DNA of 64,000 nucleotides from Adineta ricciae (taxonomy: Eukaryota > Rotifera > Eurotatoria > Adinetida > Adinetidae), in NCBI GenBank assembly GCA_905250025.1, contig CAJNOJ010000015.1, positions 310,001-374,000 on the forward strand, written 5' to 3'. Positions 28,523 to 39,552 of this stretch are shown here, piece by piece. Numbering within the stretch: the stretch's first letter is position 1; every line of letters begins with the position of its first letter. The notes under the pieces were generated by a model. That model was given only the letters and a program-made list of their open reading frames with translations. It searched no databases and was not told the DNA's origin. Position numbers and translations under genes: made by a program.

Positions 28523-29525
28523 TCAATTCGGCAACCGGCATTCATTGCTCGTCGATGGACAATTGTCATATTCCTTGAAACGGCCATCCTGTTTGTCACT
28601 GTTTTGTACACAAACACATCGTTCCGTTTTCAAGGAACTATCGAAATATTGTCGAGGAAAGCCAATCCATGTTCGTTGAACTCCACCACTAGATCAAATT
28701 TGTTCAACATACCTTTCGATTGAATTACTTTACTTACCTCTTATCTGTGCACCACACGCGGCGACCAGTATCATGTGACCATTCACTATTACATGGTGGC
28801 CATTTTTGTTCAAAGCTCGCCTTTTCTTCTTCTTTCTATAGAAACAGATCGTATCAACTAACAATAATTGACTTGAATAATAACCTTTTTCATACGATCG
28901 ACAGAAACGAGAACATTTTGAAAATGTTTTGTTGGCGCTCCATTAGTATCGAAATACCGCCCGATTAATTTGCCTAGACATTCACATGTGATGATTCCTG
29001 CGTATCGTACACATCCTACCTATTTGTGGGTATTGTTTCTGATAGAATGCTAACCAATCATAAACACTTGCAACTGCTTCGTCATTCAATCCAGTTAGAT
29101 CATCTGTTAGATCCTCTTCAGTTGATTTACCCGTATGAAAACTTCGTGAAGCATCTCGACCTAGGTTAACGTTGGTCGAATGCCGTTAATTAACATATCG
29201 ATAGGAAATTTTTGACATTTTCGCTCTACCTGTATAGAATTTATAACCGCCAGTGGAAGAATAAAATCGAGGCGCGGATGAAACATTGAAAACATGCCCT
29301 AAATTAATCAAATATAATGTTCGATGCTTATTTACCCTGCATGTATGGATCCGATTACCTAGAATAGCTAAATACAATTCATCTTTCGTGTATGTTCGCA
29401 GTTCATCAGAAGTGAATAAACGTTCTTTTTCCGTTTCTATTTTATTAGCCTTGCCAATTGTTTGACGTTGTATGGCAAAGGAAATAACTACGATTAATAA
29501 GCAAGATGCCAACCAGAATTTATAA
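28523..29525 (-). CDS. CYB5D2: neuferricin, cytochrome b5-like heme-binding (MAPR) protein
   Basis: Six exons (29525-29359, 29298-29230, 29160-29020, 28973-28885, 28835-28738, 28688-28523) splice in frame to about 242 residues. A membrane anchor (FWLASCLLIVVISFAI) precedes the MAPR heme-binding fold: LFTSDELRTYTKDELYLAILG, HVFNVSSAPRFYS, YTGRDASRSFHTG. The neuferricin-specific C-terminus is present with WPPCNAEW-like WPPCNSEW, RRVWC, TWIGFPRQYF and ERCVCVQ, ending CRLPN. The true start is unclear. The first exon listed begins at an acceptor in mid-codon. The upstream open segment 29750-29704 (NQSSSPATTPSLLS) fits in phase but starts with GTG, so an ATG exon further upstream is likely. Confidence 0.85.
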
Positions 29526-30754
29526 CTATAGAAAAACAACAAAAAACAATCTGTTCATTAATTCTATTCGACGCAGAGATAACAGAATCATATTTTGGCT
29601 ACACATATGAATAAATTTCAGCGTGAGTATGTGGGAATGTTTATTAGTATTATTTTCTTCGCATTTACTCGCGTGTAAAGAGACAAAAAAACGTTGTGCG
29701 TACTTCGATAAGAGCGACGGCGTTGTCGCTGGTGAGGACGATTGATTCACAGATCTTTTCTGACCTTTGTCAGTCTTGTTTATTGTCGACTAAAAATAAA
29801 GAGTGAATAAGCATGGATCAGCTATTATTTATCTGCATAAACGTCATGTGTTATTTTTCTGTTGAGTCTTAGATATTCATCGTATTATTTCTCTACTTCT
29901 TCTTACTCGGAGTAATTTATGACATCTACGCAGAAATTTATTTTTTTTGTTCTTTTTCACAAGAAAAGTGCATGAGATTGTCTATTGGCTCAAGACAAAA
30001 TTAAACGTATATAACCTGGAAATTAAAGTAATAGTAAAATGTGTAATGAAGCGAAGGTTGAGTTTTTACTGTCGCCTACCATAATAATTGTCGTATTTCT
30101 TTGCTTTTGTTGAGAAGAACACGAAGAAAAAGAAAAGGTACGTCTTAGTTGCTTGTAACTTATCTTCTACCTATAATAAGATGCTTTTGTAAAATAAGAA
30201 CACATCAACGAACCAACATACACCAACTTAATGTATTTCGTGTCGCTTGCTGTTCTCTTTCTTTTCTTATTGCACACACATACATTTACATCGAGTGGAA
30301 AACGAATTTCAAACATCATAAACTTTTCATTACAACAAACACCCGACATTCTCTGATCCGACTGTGTAAAGAATGTGAATCAAACCTGAAACACTCCTGT
30401 ATACACATCGATATCAGAATGGTATTCGGCCGACTAGATCACGCAGTTTTTTCTCTTTCTTTCTCTTACTTTCTCCTGTGTTTTTTTAATTCTATATACA
30501 TTTGCATGCCTTTGACGTCCATGATTCTTTCAGTTTTTATTTCTCCTCTTTTCTCTTTCTCTCCCTCCCTCTCTCTCTCTCTCATTTTGCCTCCCTCCTG
30601 ACTATAAGTATCTCTTGCTTATGCATCGACACTAGATCATTCGACATTCAGTTACAAGACGAAAAAAAAACCGATTATGCTCGCACATATTAATCGCGCA
30701 ATGGTCATTTCATTTTCTAGATTAGTATTCGTTTCTACTGTTAACTAATTCAAC
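29526..30754. other. 5' region of neuferricin and of the calcium sensor gene
   Basis: These 1.2 kb separate divergent genes. They hold a probable neuferricin 5' exon (near 29704-29796), a CT microsatellite, and a TTTCTAG acceptor about 35 bases before the calcium sensor ATG. The 150-codon frame 30149-30601 is low complexity (Phe/Ser/Leu) and crosses the CT repeat, so I do not call it a gene. Confidence 0.5.
30561..30583. repeat. CT-rich microsatellite
   Basis: CTCCCTCCCT passes into (CT)n. It lies in non-coding DNA upstream of the calcium sensor gene. Confidence 0.8.
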
Positions 30755-31698
30755 ATGGGTGGCAAAGGATCCAAAAAGGCTCGAGCATCTCTTGAACTAA
30801 CACCAAAAGGTTTGCTATTTATGATACTATTATCTCCAACATTTTGCTGTTATCAATCTTGTAGAGATTGCCATGCTTAAGGCTAATACAAAATTTAGCG
30901 AAAAGGGTAAGACTACGTCAATATAATCGCATCTTTCACAGTCATTCTTTTTTTCTATTTAGAAATCCGTGAATGGCACGCTGTAAGTTATTTGCATTGG
31001 TTTACTTCCTAGTCATATTAACATGATAATAGGGCTTCTTACGTGATTGCCCAAATGGTAAACTCGACAAGAAGAAATTCGTTGATGTTTACAAACAATT
31101 CTATCCACAGGGCAAGGCTGATTCGTTTTGCAAGTAGGACGATCGATTTCGATGAGATTTATCCGGACAATCTATTTGATGAACTTAGATATGCATTTAA
31201 TACTTTCGATGCTAACAACGATGGTACAATTGATTTCGATGAATTTCTTTTGGCTATCGCAGCAACAAGTCAAGGCGATTTAGATGATCGTCTCGAAGTT
31301 GCTTTCGAAATGTAAGTTATTTCCGCGTGAATTCAATTTCGAATCTGTCGCTCTCGTAGGTACGACGTTTCAGGCGATGGACAAATCGATCAAAAGGAAT
31401 TAGCTAATTTGATTTCCGCTATGGTAAGAAAAAAAGCCTGCAATCTATTTAATGCACATCCCGTATTCTTCTAGTACGATCTTGTTGGTGAAAGTGATCG
31501 TAAAGGTGATCGAGATCCCAAGAAACGCGCTGCTGAAATCATCACTAAGCTCGATGTTGGTGGTGATAAGAAACTAAACAAGCAAGAGTTCATTGCTGGG
31601 TATGTTTCAGTAGACGTCTGTTTTTATTTTATCATTCTCGCTTATCTAGATGCAAAAATGATCCAGTTATCCGTCGTATGCTTGCACCAAATGTTTAA
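30755..31698 (+). CDS. neuronal calcium sensor / visinin-like EF-hand protein, copy 1
   Basis: Eight exons (30755-30809, 30865-30906, 30963-30982, 31033-31133, 31189-31311, 31360-31423, 31475-31599, 31650-31698) give 192 residues, the canonical NCS size. MGGKGS is an N-myristoylation site. EF1 is the disabled CPxG type (DCPNGKLDKK). EF2 (DANNDGTIDFDE) and EF3 (DVSGDGQIDQKE) are canonical. EF4 (DVGGDKKLNKQE) has Gly at position 3 and may bind weakly. NCS proteins are calcium-myristoyl switches in neurons and sensory cells. A paralog with the same intron positions lies about 5 kb downstream. Confidence 0.93.
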
Positions 31699-32657
31699 AA
31701 AATCACAACGTTTATTTCGATTTTTTACAAGACACATAGACTAAAACAGATTTTATCATATTTCATTCCTTTGTTTCTCTTTCTTTTATAATAAACAACT
31801 GTCAGTGTATAACCATGTCGAATTATACGAAATACCCAGTGAAACCACCTAGTACCAATAGCTATACGGATAAAAGCACGTGTGGTTAGGATTTTCTCCT
31901 TTGGTTAGAAACAAAGAAGCACCTCAATCGAGTCGAAAGGTGTTGACGTACTAGAATAGTTTTATTATGGTAATAAACATGATTTGATATAGAATGAGTT
32001 CCCAAGGGTCTGTTCTTTTTTAATATGATATATTCAAGGTGAAAGCGAAATAATGTCAAAAACTTTACATACTTCAAGGTTAACTTTCATTATTTATCGA
32101 AATGTTTACGACGAATAATTTGTCACGTTTTTCATCAACAAAGAGAAAAAAAAGAGCAAACATGACAGTATGTTCATCGAGTTTTTTCTCGCTTAAAAGT
32201 AAAGAAATGGTTCTGGTAGAAAGGAAATTCTCCAAATGAGTTTTTAATACATCAACAATGAGAAATTCTTAGAAGTATGAAGTTCTGTGATGCATATTTC
32301 CTCTATTATTTTATTTAAGTGCAGACAGGAGAGAAACGATCGCATTCTAGAATGCATTCTGAAAAGCACGTTATGAGTTTGTTTAACGAATGAAATGAAT
32401 GTAAAAAGTGAAATGAAGGATATCACATTACCATATTGATTAATACTACTCTTGTAATTTAAGGATCAATTTGGAATGAACGTGACATACGTTTTATATT
32501 AATATTAATACTGCCTAAGTGACGAGCATAGCCTGAATATCTTGGTGTCAAGACTTTTCACACTGTACGGATGAATTTGTGCTTCTGAAAGTCGTTAATT
32601 AGTTTATACAAATAGATACAGGCGCCAAGAATATTTCTAAAATAGATTATTACTGAG
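31699..32657. other. intergenic; no gene recognised
   Basis: About 960 AT-rich bases between the first calcium sensor and the coiled-coil gene. An ATAATAAA-type polyadenylation signal lies near 31788. Minus-strand frames of about 60 codons (31886-32077, 32244-32426) lack any support. Confidence 0.55.
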
Positions 32658-35422
32658 ATGAACTCACCGGAGATTTCTTTTCAAGTCGACAAATTATTCC
32701 ATTCTGATTTCAATAATCGTATCGAGTCGTTGCAAACCGAAGTTCAGACTCAACTTGAATCGCCTTCGAAAAACAGTGCATCTTTGCAACAAATAGTCCA
32801 TTCGATTCCAATTATCTTTCGTTCTCTTAGAAATAACCTGCAGTCTCAGCAAAAACTCTTCGCTGAATACAATGAGCTAACGCACATTAGCCAGAAAGTA
32901 ATCGCCATTTGCACTCAGTACATTCATGATCGTCACGACCATGAGAATAGACTTCTTTTCATCAAAGATAAAATTTCGCAAACGATTGGACGTATTGGTT
33001 ATGGTCAATATTGTTTAGAACAATATTGGATGATGATTCATAGTTTAGAGCACGAAATCGAACGTTTACAATTGCTGCTCAGCAATCCTCAATTATTACA
33101 AGACAACCGAGAACGAGTGCGAACTTTTCAAGAAAATCAGAAAATTAAACTGGATCGACTTGTCAAAGAAAATGAACATCTGAAAAATCTAATCCATCAA
33201 CGAAAAGATTCGATACGATCGATGCAACTACAAATTGAAGTTGACATTCAAGAATTACGAACATTGCAATCAGTTTTACACAAGAAGAAATTCGAGCAAA
33301 AACATGTTCAAAAACATTTACTACAACTAGGTTAGTTTTATCAGAACCTGGTTGCATTGAATGACTCCTTCTAGACAACCAAAGTTCTCATCTAAAGAAC
33401 GTTATGGAACAAACGAATAACATGGAAAATGAGTATCACGACCGCATGAAACTGACGACGTGCCAGTACGATCTTATGCAAAAACAACTGGATTCTTTAA
33501 GTGACACGTATGAACACACGAATCAAAAACTATCTACGGTCGAAACTAATGAAACTGATGTAAACTCATTTGGTCTATATCTATTTAAGCAAATTTCTTT
33601 TGAATTAGATCAAACAAGAAATTGAGAATGTGAAAAAGAAGATAAACACAGGTTTGTCAAAGGAATTTCTTTGATTTTACACTCGATGATAACTAGAGCA
33701 AGTAAATTTGATGATCTATCGTGAACAAATCACCAATCTGCGACAGCAATCATTGAAACTTACTAGCCATTACCTTCATCTTCGTCATCTTGTCAAATCG
33801 AAAAAGCACACAAACTCTGTTTTGGATCGCAAGTGTCTATCGCTCGAGCATAATCAACGTAAATTAGCAGATCGTATAAGAAACTTAGCGAATCGACTGA
33901 CGCAAACAGTTGAACACAATCAGCAATACGAACATCTCATTCAAATAAATCTTTCGCACATGGAAGATCAACAATATAGAACAACGAAAATGCAAATGAG
34001 TTTGAAGAAAATCATACATGTCAATAATAATCTCGAAAAAATTCTGCGTGAAAACCGATTGATTCGTTCGAGTGAACAAAATAAACTACATTCAATGAAG
34101 CAACTTTCGTATCAAAAACACAAGCAACTGATTCAACATACCAAACATCTTCATATTTTATTCATTGATCAGCACCGATTGACAAATAATATTATTCGGA
34201 ATTCTCTCGACATCGTTCGGTTCAATTCAATTTGCCATGAGTTTATTAATACTGAAAAGGTTTTTTTTTAATTTTAACAAAGACGAAAACGTAACTTGTT
34301 GATTTAGTACTTCGAACAAAGCATACGAACGAAGAAAACTGAACTGATGAAGTAAATATTACATGAGTAAAACTTTGTTAATATTCAAGAAGATTTGTTC
34401 GTGTAGCCATGAGAAACACCGTGCATCACTAAGTCGTGATCTTCATGATAATGTCAATAAAATTCATTTTCTAACGAAAAAGAATCAATTAATTGAAAAT
34501 GAACTTCAGAGTAAAATTGATCAGTTTAAATCACTACAACATTATGATCTTCAACAGAAACATCATCGACTGGTACTTTTCAATAAAAAACAACTAGCAA
34601 TGTACTCTTCTCAACAGAAAGCAATGTCAGTCAATGAATTGCACAAAAAGTATCATCAATTAGAAAAATTATCTGATAATGAAATAAATCGGATAAGAAA
34701 GAAAGAGGAAGAGAATGAGCGGTTAAAATGTGACATTCAACGACTTCAGCAACAGGTAGCCAATATGATCAGTAGAAATAAACGTCAGATCGATGAATCG
34801 TCGTTGTTGCATGAAAAAATTCGTTTGTACACTCAAATTAATGATGGCATAAGCCAACAAGAGCAGCAATATTCATGTCATATTCATCGATTGACAAGAC
34901 GCATTATAGATTTACAACAGGAAAACAATCGATCATCAGATACAATTGGGAATCTGCAGAGAAAATCGTTGGATATAGTGAGCTCTCGCTATAATCAAGT
35001 TCAACAAAAAGTGAACATCCATCGTATGAATCAAATTATATCGGATCGATCTATAAGCGTTCGAAATCGATCAGTTCAGGTGGATGCTGAGAAGATTGTC
35101 AATGCTTATTCAACGTCTGTAAATCAATTAGTCAAGATTATTTATCAAGTTGCTCGATGGCGAGAAAAATTAGTTTGGATAACTCAACTATATTCTGTAA
35201 CACATTATTCAGCGGGCGCCAAAACTAATCTCTATTGTTTCCTTTTATTTTTAGACAAAAATGGCAAAAGTACAGCAGCAGATGAAATTATTAGCAGGAA
35301 ACAATGAAATGATCTTACGAAATAGAATCAATTCCGAAATCCGACAATACAAAGCAATAAAAGCTGAATGCTATATGCAGACATTGCCATTGTCTGCTCA
35401 AACCGATGGGACCTATTTATAA
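32658..35422 (+). CDS. long coiled-coil protein, possibly axonemal
   Basis: Seven exons (32658-33330, 33375-33559, 33609-33651, 33697-34259, 34308-34351, 34407-35172, 35255-35422) splice in frame to 813 residues. The protein is almost entirely coiled coil, rich in Gln, Lys, Leu, Ile and His, with heptads such as IESLQTEVQTQLES and NELHKKYHQLEKLSDNEINR. The short third and fifth exons are needed to keep frame. There is no globular domain, signal or membrane segment. Size and composition are like ciliary CCDC or CFAP coiled coils, but I cannot name an ortholog. The stop is 114 bases before a 5S rRNA gene on the same strand. Confidence 0.8.
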
Positions 35423-35535
35423 TGCTTCGTTTAATTTGATTCAATCTTGTATGTTACAGTGCACTTTCTTTCTAATCGGCACCGAGTTTTTTTCGACAAT
35501 CAGTGTACAGTCAGAGAAGCTCGATAGTGACATTC

Positions 35536-35654
35536 GCTTACGGCCATACCACGTTGAATACACCAGTTCTCGTCCGATCACTGAAGTTAAGCAACGTCGG
35601 GCTCGGTTAGTACTTGGATGGGTGACCGCCTGGGAATACCGAGTGTCGTAAGCT
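35536..35654 (+). rRNA. 5S ribosomal RNA, copy 1
   Basis: About 119 bases beginning GCTTACGGCCATACCACG and ending GTGTCGTAAGC, whose ends pair as helix I. The conserved ACACCAGTTCTCGTCCGATC and AAGTTAAGCAACGTCGGGC blocks (loops A-C) and the GGATGGGTGACCGCCTGGGA internal promoter/loop E region are intact. A T5 run immediately downstream is a pol III terminator. The sequence is identical to copy 2. The 81-codon frame across it is not a gene. Confidence 0.97.
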
Positions 35655-36733
35655 TTTTGTCTCTTTTTTTACTTTTGACTCCTTCAAAGCAATTTTTTCT
35701 TATGAATAAGATACCGCTCGGTTCGTGCAGTTAATGGATCATAACATGTACTAAGAGACTACTCTTGTATCAAATACATCTTATCTTTGCTATATTCATT
35801 TAATAATTATCATGATCTTTCATCTATTTACAATATCCATATCATAAAATGAAGCCACTGAAAGAAAAATCTAAGCTCTTCTTATTACGTTTTGGTATTT
35901 CTAATTATTTTAAATTTCTTCCTTTCCAATGACGTCACTTTTTCCAGATGTACGCGTGTTATTGGATTTCTTCCATTCTATTCATCATTCTTTCAAGTTT
36001 AGAGCAATCACAGCTCGACGTTTCTAATAATATGACAAAAATATATATATATTAGTGTTTATGTCGCCTAGACATGATTTTCAATGGCATATGATTAAAA
36101 AGATAAGTAGGTGAACGGCAACATTGCGATTTAACATATCTTCATTTCATGTGCGTATATTTCCTCATTACTCATATGACTAGATGATTACTAAAGATAC
36201 TCGATACTTTTTCCGTCCAATTGCATAAAGCAACGAAAATATCAATTATATTGTCATTTGATTTTGCATCAATATGTGTATATACGCCTTCATACATATG
36301 AGCAATCTTACATAGCTTGGATAGTCAGCAGAATGCGTGTCATGGCATCGTTTTTATAGATTAGACGTTTAGATCTTTTGAAATGTCATACGGTGCCGCC
36401 TACATGGGAAATTAAATTCTGAGGATTCTGTCTAGAACCTGAAAGGGAAATATGTTAAAAGCAGAGGCTGTGGGAGAAATTTTCATGTTTCCCGGTCTTC
36501 AATGTGCTTTGTACGTGCACATGTACATACAGGATGGTTGACCTTTCTTTCGATTCGTTTTCTTGTTTTTTACTTGTTCTTATCACTTATTTTTGTTTTG
36601 AAATATGCTCTATAGTTGCACTTGCTATGGTACGATACTTCATACTCAATAGATAGATGATTCTATTATATTACAAGGTATAGCAGTGCATGTCTTTTAT
36701 ATATTTCGTCTCTTCTAGATTTTCACTCTAAGT
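35655..36733. other. intergenic; no gene recognised
   Basis: About 1.1 kb of AT-rich sequence between the first 5S gene and calcium sensor copy 2. No frame over 60 codons and no repeat of note were seen. A TCTTCTAG acceptor-like site lies about 14 bases before the copy 2 ATG. Confidence 0.55.
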
Positions 36734-37696
36734 ATGGGTTGCACAAGCTCAAAAAGCTCACAAAGCTCAAAAGTTTATACAGAGCTGACCATCGAAGGTC
36801 TCGTATTTAACTTCATATATCTTGTACATCAATGGAATGCTTTATCCGTACTGTAGATATCGTTTTGCTTAAAGAGAAAACAAAATTTTCCGAAAAAGGT
36901 AAGATAATATTGTTTCGAAAGCTGTTCTTTATTGTTCTTGTTTTTCATGTGTTTCTTCAGAAATTCGACAGTGGCATGCCGTAAGTAGTGACTTCAACGA
37001 ATGTATTCAATTAGATCTGGGTATCTATAGGGATTTTTGCATGATTGTCCAACTGGTAAACTGAACAAAAAACAACTTATTAACGTTTACAGACGCTTCT
37101 ATCCACAAGGAAACGTAGAACCATTTTGCAAGTAAGCGGATATTGAAATAAATTGTCACTTTCTGATTGACATATACGTAGATATTTATTCGCTGCTGTT
37201 GATACCAATCGCGATGGCAAGATCGATTTTGTCGAATACCTTTCACAGATTGCCGCAATTAGTCACAGCGATTTAAACAAACGACTGTCAGCTGCGTTTG
37301 ATTTGTAAGATTCAAGATATCTAAAGTGACGTGTATTTATTTCGCATGTTCTGTAGATACGATATATCTGGCGATGGACAGATCGATCGAAAAGAACTCA
37401 CCATGCTAATTTCTGCGTTGGTAAGTGAGACGCGTATTACTCTATTTTAATACCTGAAACGATTTTCTTGTAGTATGAACTTCTTGGGGAAAATGATCGA
37501 AAAGGTAATCGTGATCCGAAGAGTCGTGCTAATGAAATTATTGCTCGACTCGATAAGAACGGCGACAAGAAGTTGAATAAAGAAGAATTTATTGCCGGGT
37601 AAATGATATCTACATCATTATATTGTTATTCTTTCTGTTTCACTTAGATGCCAAAATGATTCCGTATTACGACGCGTACTTGCACCAACTGTTTAA
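36734..37696 (+). CDS. neuronal calcium sensor-like EF-hand protein, copy 2
   Basis: Eight exons (36734-36797, 36857-36898, 36961-36980, 37031-37131, 37182-37304, 37357-37420, 37474-37598, 37648-37696) give 195 residues. Exons 2-8 match copy 1 base for base in length (42, 20, 101, 123, 64, 125, 49), so the two are duplicates. The N-terminus MGCTSS adds a cysteine beside the myristoyl glycine, suggesting dual myristoylation and palmitoylation. EF1 is disabled (DCPTGKLNKK). EF2 (DTNRDGKIDFVE), EF3 (DISGDGQIDRKE) and EF4 (DKNGDKKLNKEE) all keep plausible ligands. Protein sequence has diverged substantially, so this is not a recent copy. Confidence 0.92.
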
Positions 37697-37962
37697 TTAC
37701 ACTTCTTTAAAATAACATTCTTTGCCGATATGTTAAAAATAGTATTACCATTCTTTTTTATAGACTCATTTGTTTTTTATTCGCACTACTCCTTTTCTTC
37801 AACATAAAATTTTCAAATAATATTCGAATTAAAACTCTGCCAATCTGAACTGAAAGATCTTCGCACCGTTTTAAAATCGTTTATTCGTGCTTTGTTGAAT
37901 ATTGCGCTTGTTATTACTGTGGAAATTTAGCGTACAATATGACAAGCATAATAGTAACGAAT

Positions 37963-38081
37963 GCTTACGGCCATACCACGTTGAATACACCAGTTCTCGT
38001 CCGATCACTGAAGTTAAGCAACGTCGGGCTCGGTTAGTACTTGGATGGGTGACCGCCTGGGAATACCGAGTGTCGTAAGCT
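37963..38081 (+). rRNA. 5S ribosomal RNA, copy 2
   Basis: Identical over about 119 bases to copy 1, in the same orientation, 267 bases after the calcium sensor copy 2 stop. The 3' flank (TTTTTGTCTC, then a long T run) is also shared with copy 1, and similarity then stops. Internal promoter blocks and T-run terminator are intact. Confidence 0.97.
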
Positions 38082-39011
38082 TTTTGTCTCTTTTTTTTCA
38101 ACATACTTTTATCAACGGCATCAAATACATGCAGATTGTATTTCGTTTTCTTTTATTTTAACATATCCGAACCTCAAATTTTAAAATTTTTATAGTTTAT
38201 TTATTTACTCATAAGACTGATTCATCGATTAATCATACATAGATTGTCATCTGTGTTTCTGGATAGTACATGTCTATATGCTTATATTAGGTTTACGATG
38301 AACGAGAATAATATCAATCCATTTCTATCTAACTTTTATGTGTGAATGGTTCTTTTGTGGACTTTCAGTGTCCTACTTTCTTAAGGTTCGCTGCGGTCAT
38401 TTAGCGCCATCTATGCAGAAGCTTCTGACGCTTCTCGCACATCAGTTATTATACAGATTGAATCGATTTCAACGGATAAGTTTTAATTTGTGCTAAATAT
38501 AGTTAAGGTACCATATGAACAATTCTCGTTTGTGATTGGTGAAATGAGTTGGTAGCAGTGTTGTAGATGGATGCGAACATCGATCTATTTTTAGATATCC
38601 CTTTTAAGCAGGAATTCTTTCGAATATTCAAAATATTTATCCTTCTCCTCTTGAAGTCTATTATGTCTAGTACTATTCCATGCTTTCCCCCTTTTTCACA
38701 TCACTTAGTCATGTGTATTTATCTCCCTTGCACTTACACAACGTTTATTTTTCATGTTATTAGCGAACGAAATCTATTTAATGAAATCAGTTTTTTTAAA
38801 TTAAATAGAAATTTTCGTATTCTATATTCTCTCTGTCGTGTCTTTTCTGTTATTCTCTTTCGTAATCGTCTATACGCATGAAATAGAAACGATATGATGA
38901 CATTTCCTATCGATTGCATCATCCATGTTGTCATCCGAAATATCTTAAAGGCCGGCCGGCATTTATAAATATGCTCGATGGCAAATTTAGTTTATTTTCA
39001 GACAGAATCAA
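38082..39011. other. intergenic; no gene recognised
   Basis: About 930 bases with AT-rich composition and a GGCCGGCCGGC stretch near 38951. The 104-codon frame at 38567-38881 is Phe/Ile/Ser-rich without a domain or splice partners. A TTTATTTTCAG acceptor lies ten bases before the glutamyl-tRNA synthetase ATG. Confidence 0.5.
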
Positions 39012-39552
39012 ATGACGGATAGTGCAACAGCTAGTAGTAGCGTCTCGCAAAAAACAGCAATGAAAGACGAAGGTAAATTTGTCGATTTACCAAATGCAAG
39101 AGAAGGCGAAGTCGTTGTACGATTTCCACCGGAAGCTAGCGGGTGTGTACAAAAATAAATGCTTGCTTTTCTGTATAACCGAACTCAATTTCTTTTCATA
39201 TCTTAGCTATTTACATATTGGTCATGCTAAAGCTGCCCTTCTCAATCAATATTATCAAAAAACATTCAAAGGTACACTAATTATGCGTTTTGATGATACA
39301 AATCCAGCAAAAGAAAATGCGGAATTTGAACAGGTAACGTGAATGAATCGATTTTCGCAAAAATTATCTGATGAACCCATATATTCAGGTTATCCTCGAA
39401 GATTTGAAAATGTTGGGTGTCACATATGATCGCTTCTCGCATAGTTCCGATCATTTTGACACGTTAATGGATTATTGCAAGAAACTAATTGAAAAAGGTA
39501 TTGCTTATTGCGATGACACAGAACCTGAAGAAATGAAAGCTCAACGCGAACT
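39012..39552 (+). CDS. glutamyl-tRNA synthetase, 5' part only (cut by assembly joint)
   Basis: Three exons (39012-39142, 39207-39333, 39390-39552) encode the first 140 residues of a cytosolic GluRS or bifunctional EPRS. After a short linker, [20 protein letters not shown] carries the class I HIGH motif in the eukaryotic GluRS context. [15 protein letters not shown] and ILEDLKMLG follow, then [19 protein letters not shown] and [15 protein letters not shown]. The frame is open right up to the N at 39553. Beyond the N there is no KMSKS region, no continuation and no in-frame homology, so the gene is truncated by an assembly joint rather than a mutation. Whether a ProRS half existed cannot be told. 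Confidence 0.93.

Noticed and set aside
29186-29542. A neuferricin start at 29542 (reading LFFYSYKFW)
   Set aside because: The first codon is TTG, and the segment TTTTTCTATAG is plainly the intron end before the true exon.
30149-30601. 150-codon plus-strand frame
   Set aside because: Its C-terminal third is the CT microsatellite read as Ser/Leu/Phe. No homology-like motif and no acceptor or donor pattern.
35406-35651. 81-codon frame across 35.4-35.65 kb
   Set aside because: It reads through the 5S rRNA gene. The same peptide fragment would recur at copy 2, which marks it as an RNA gene artefact.
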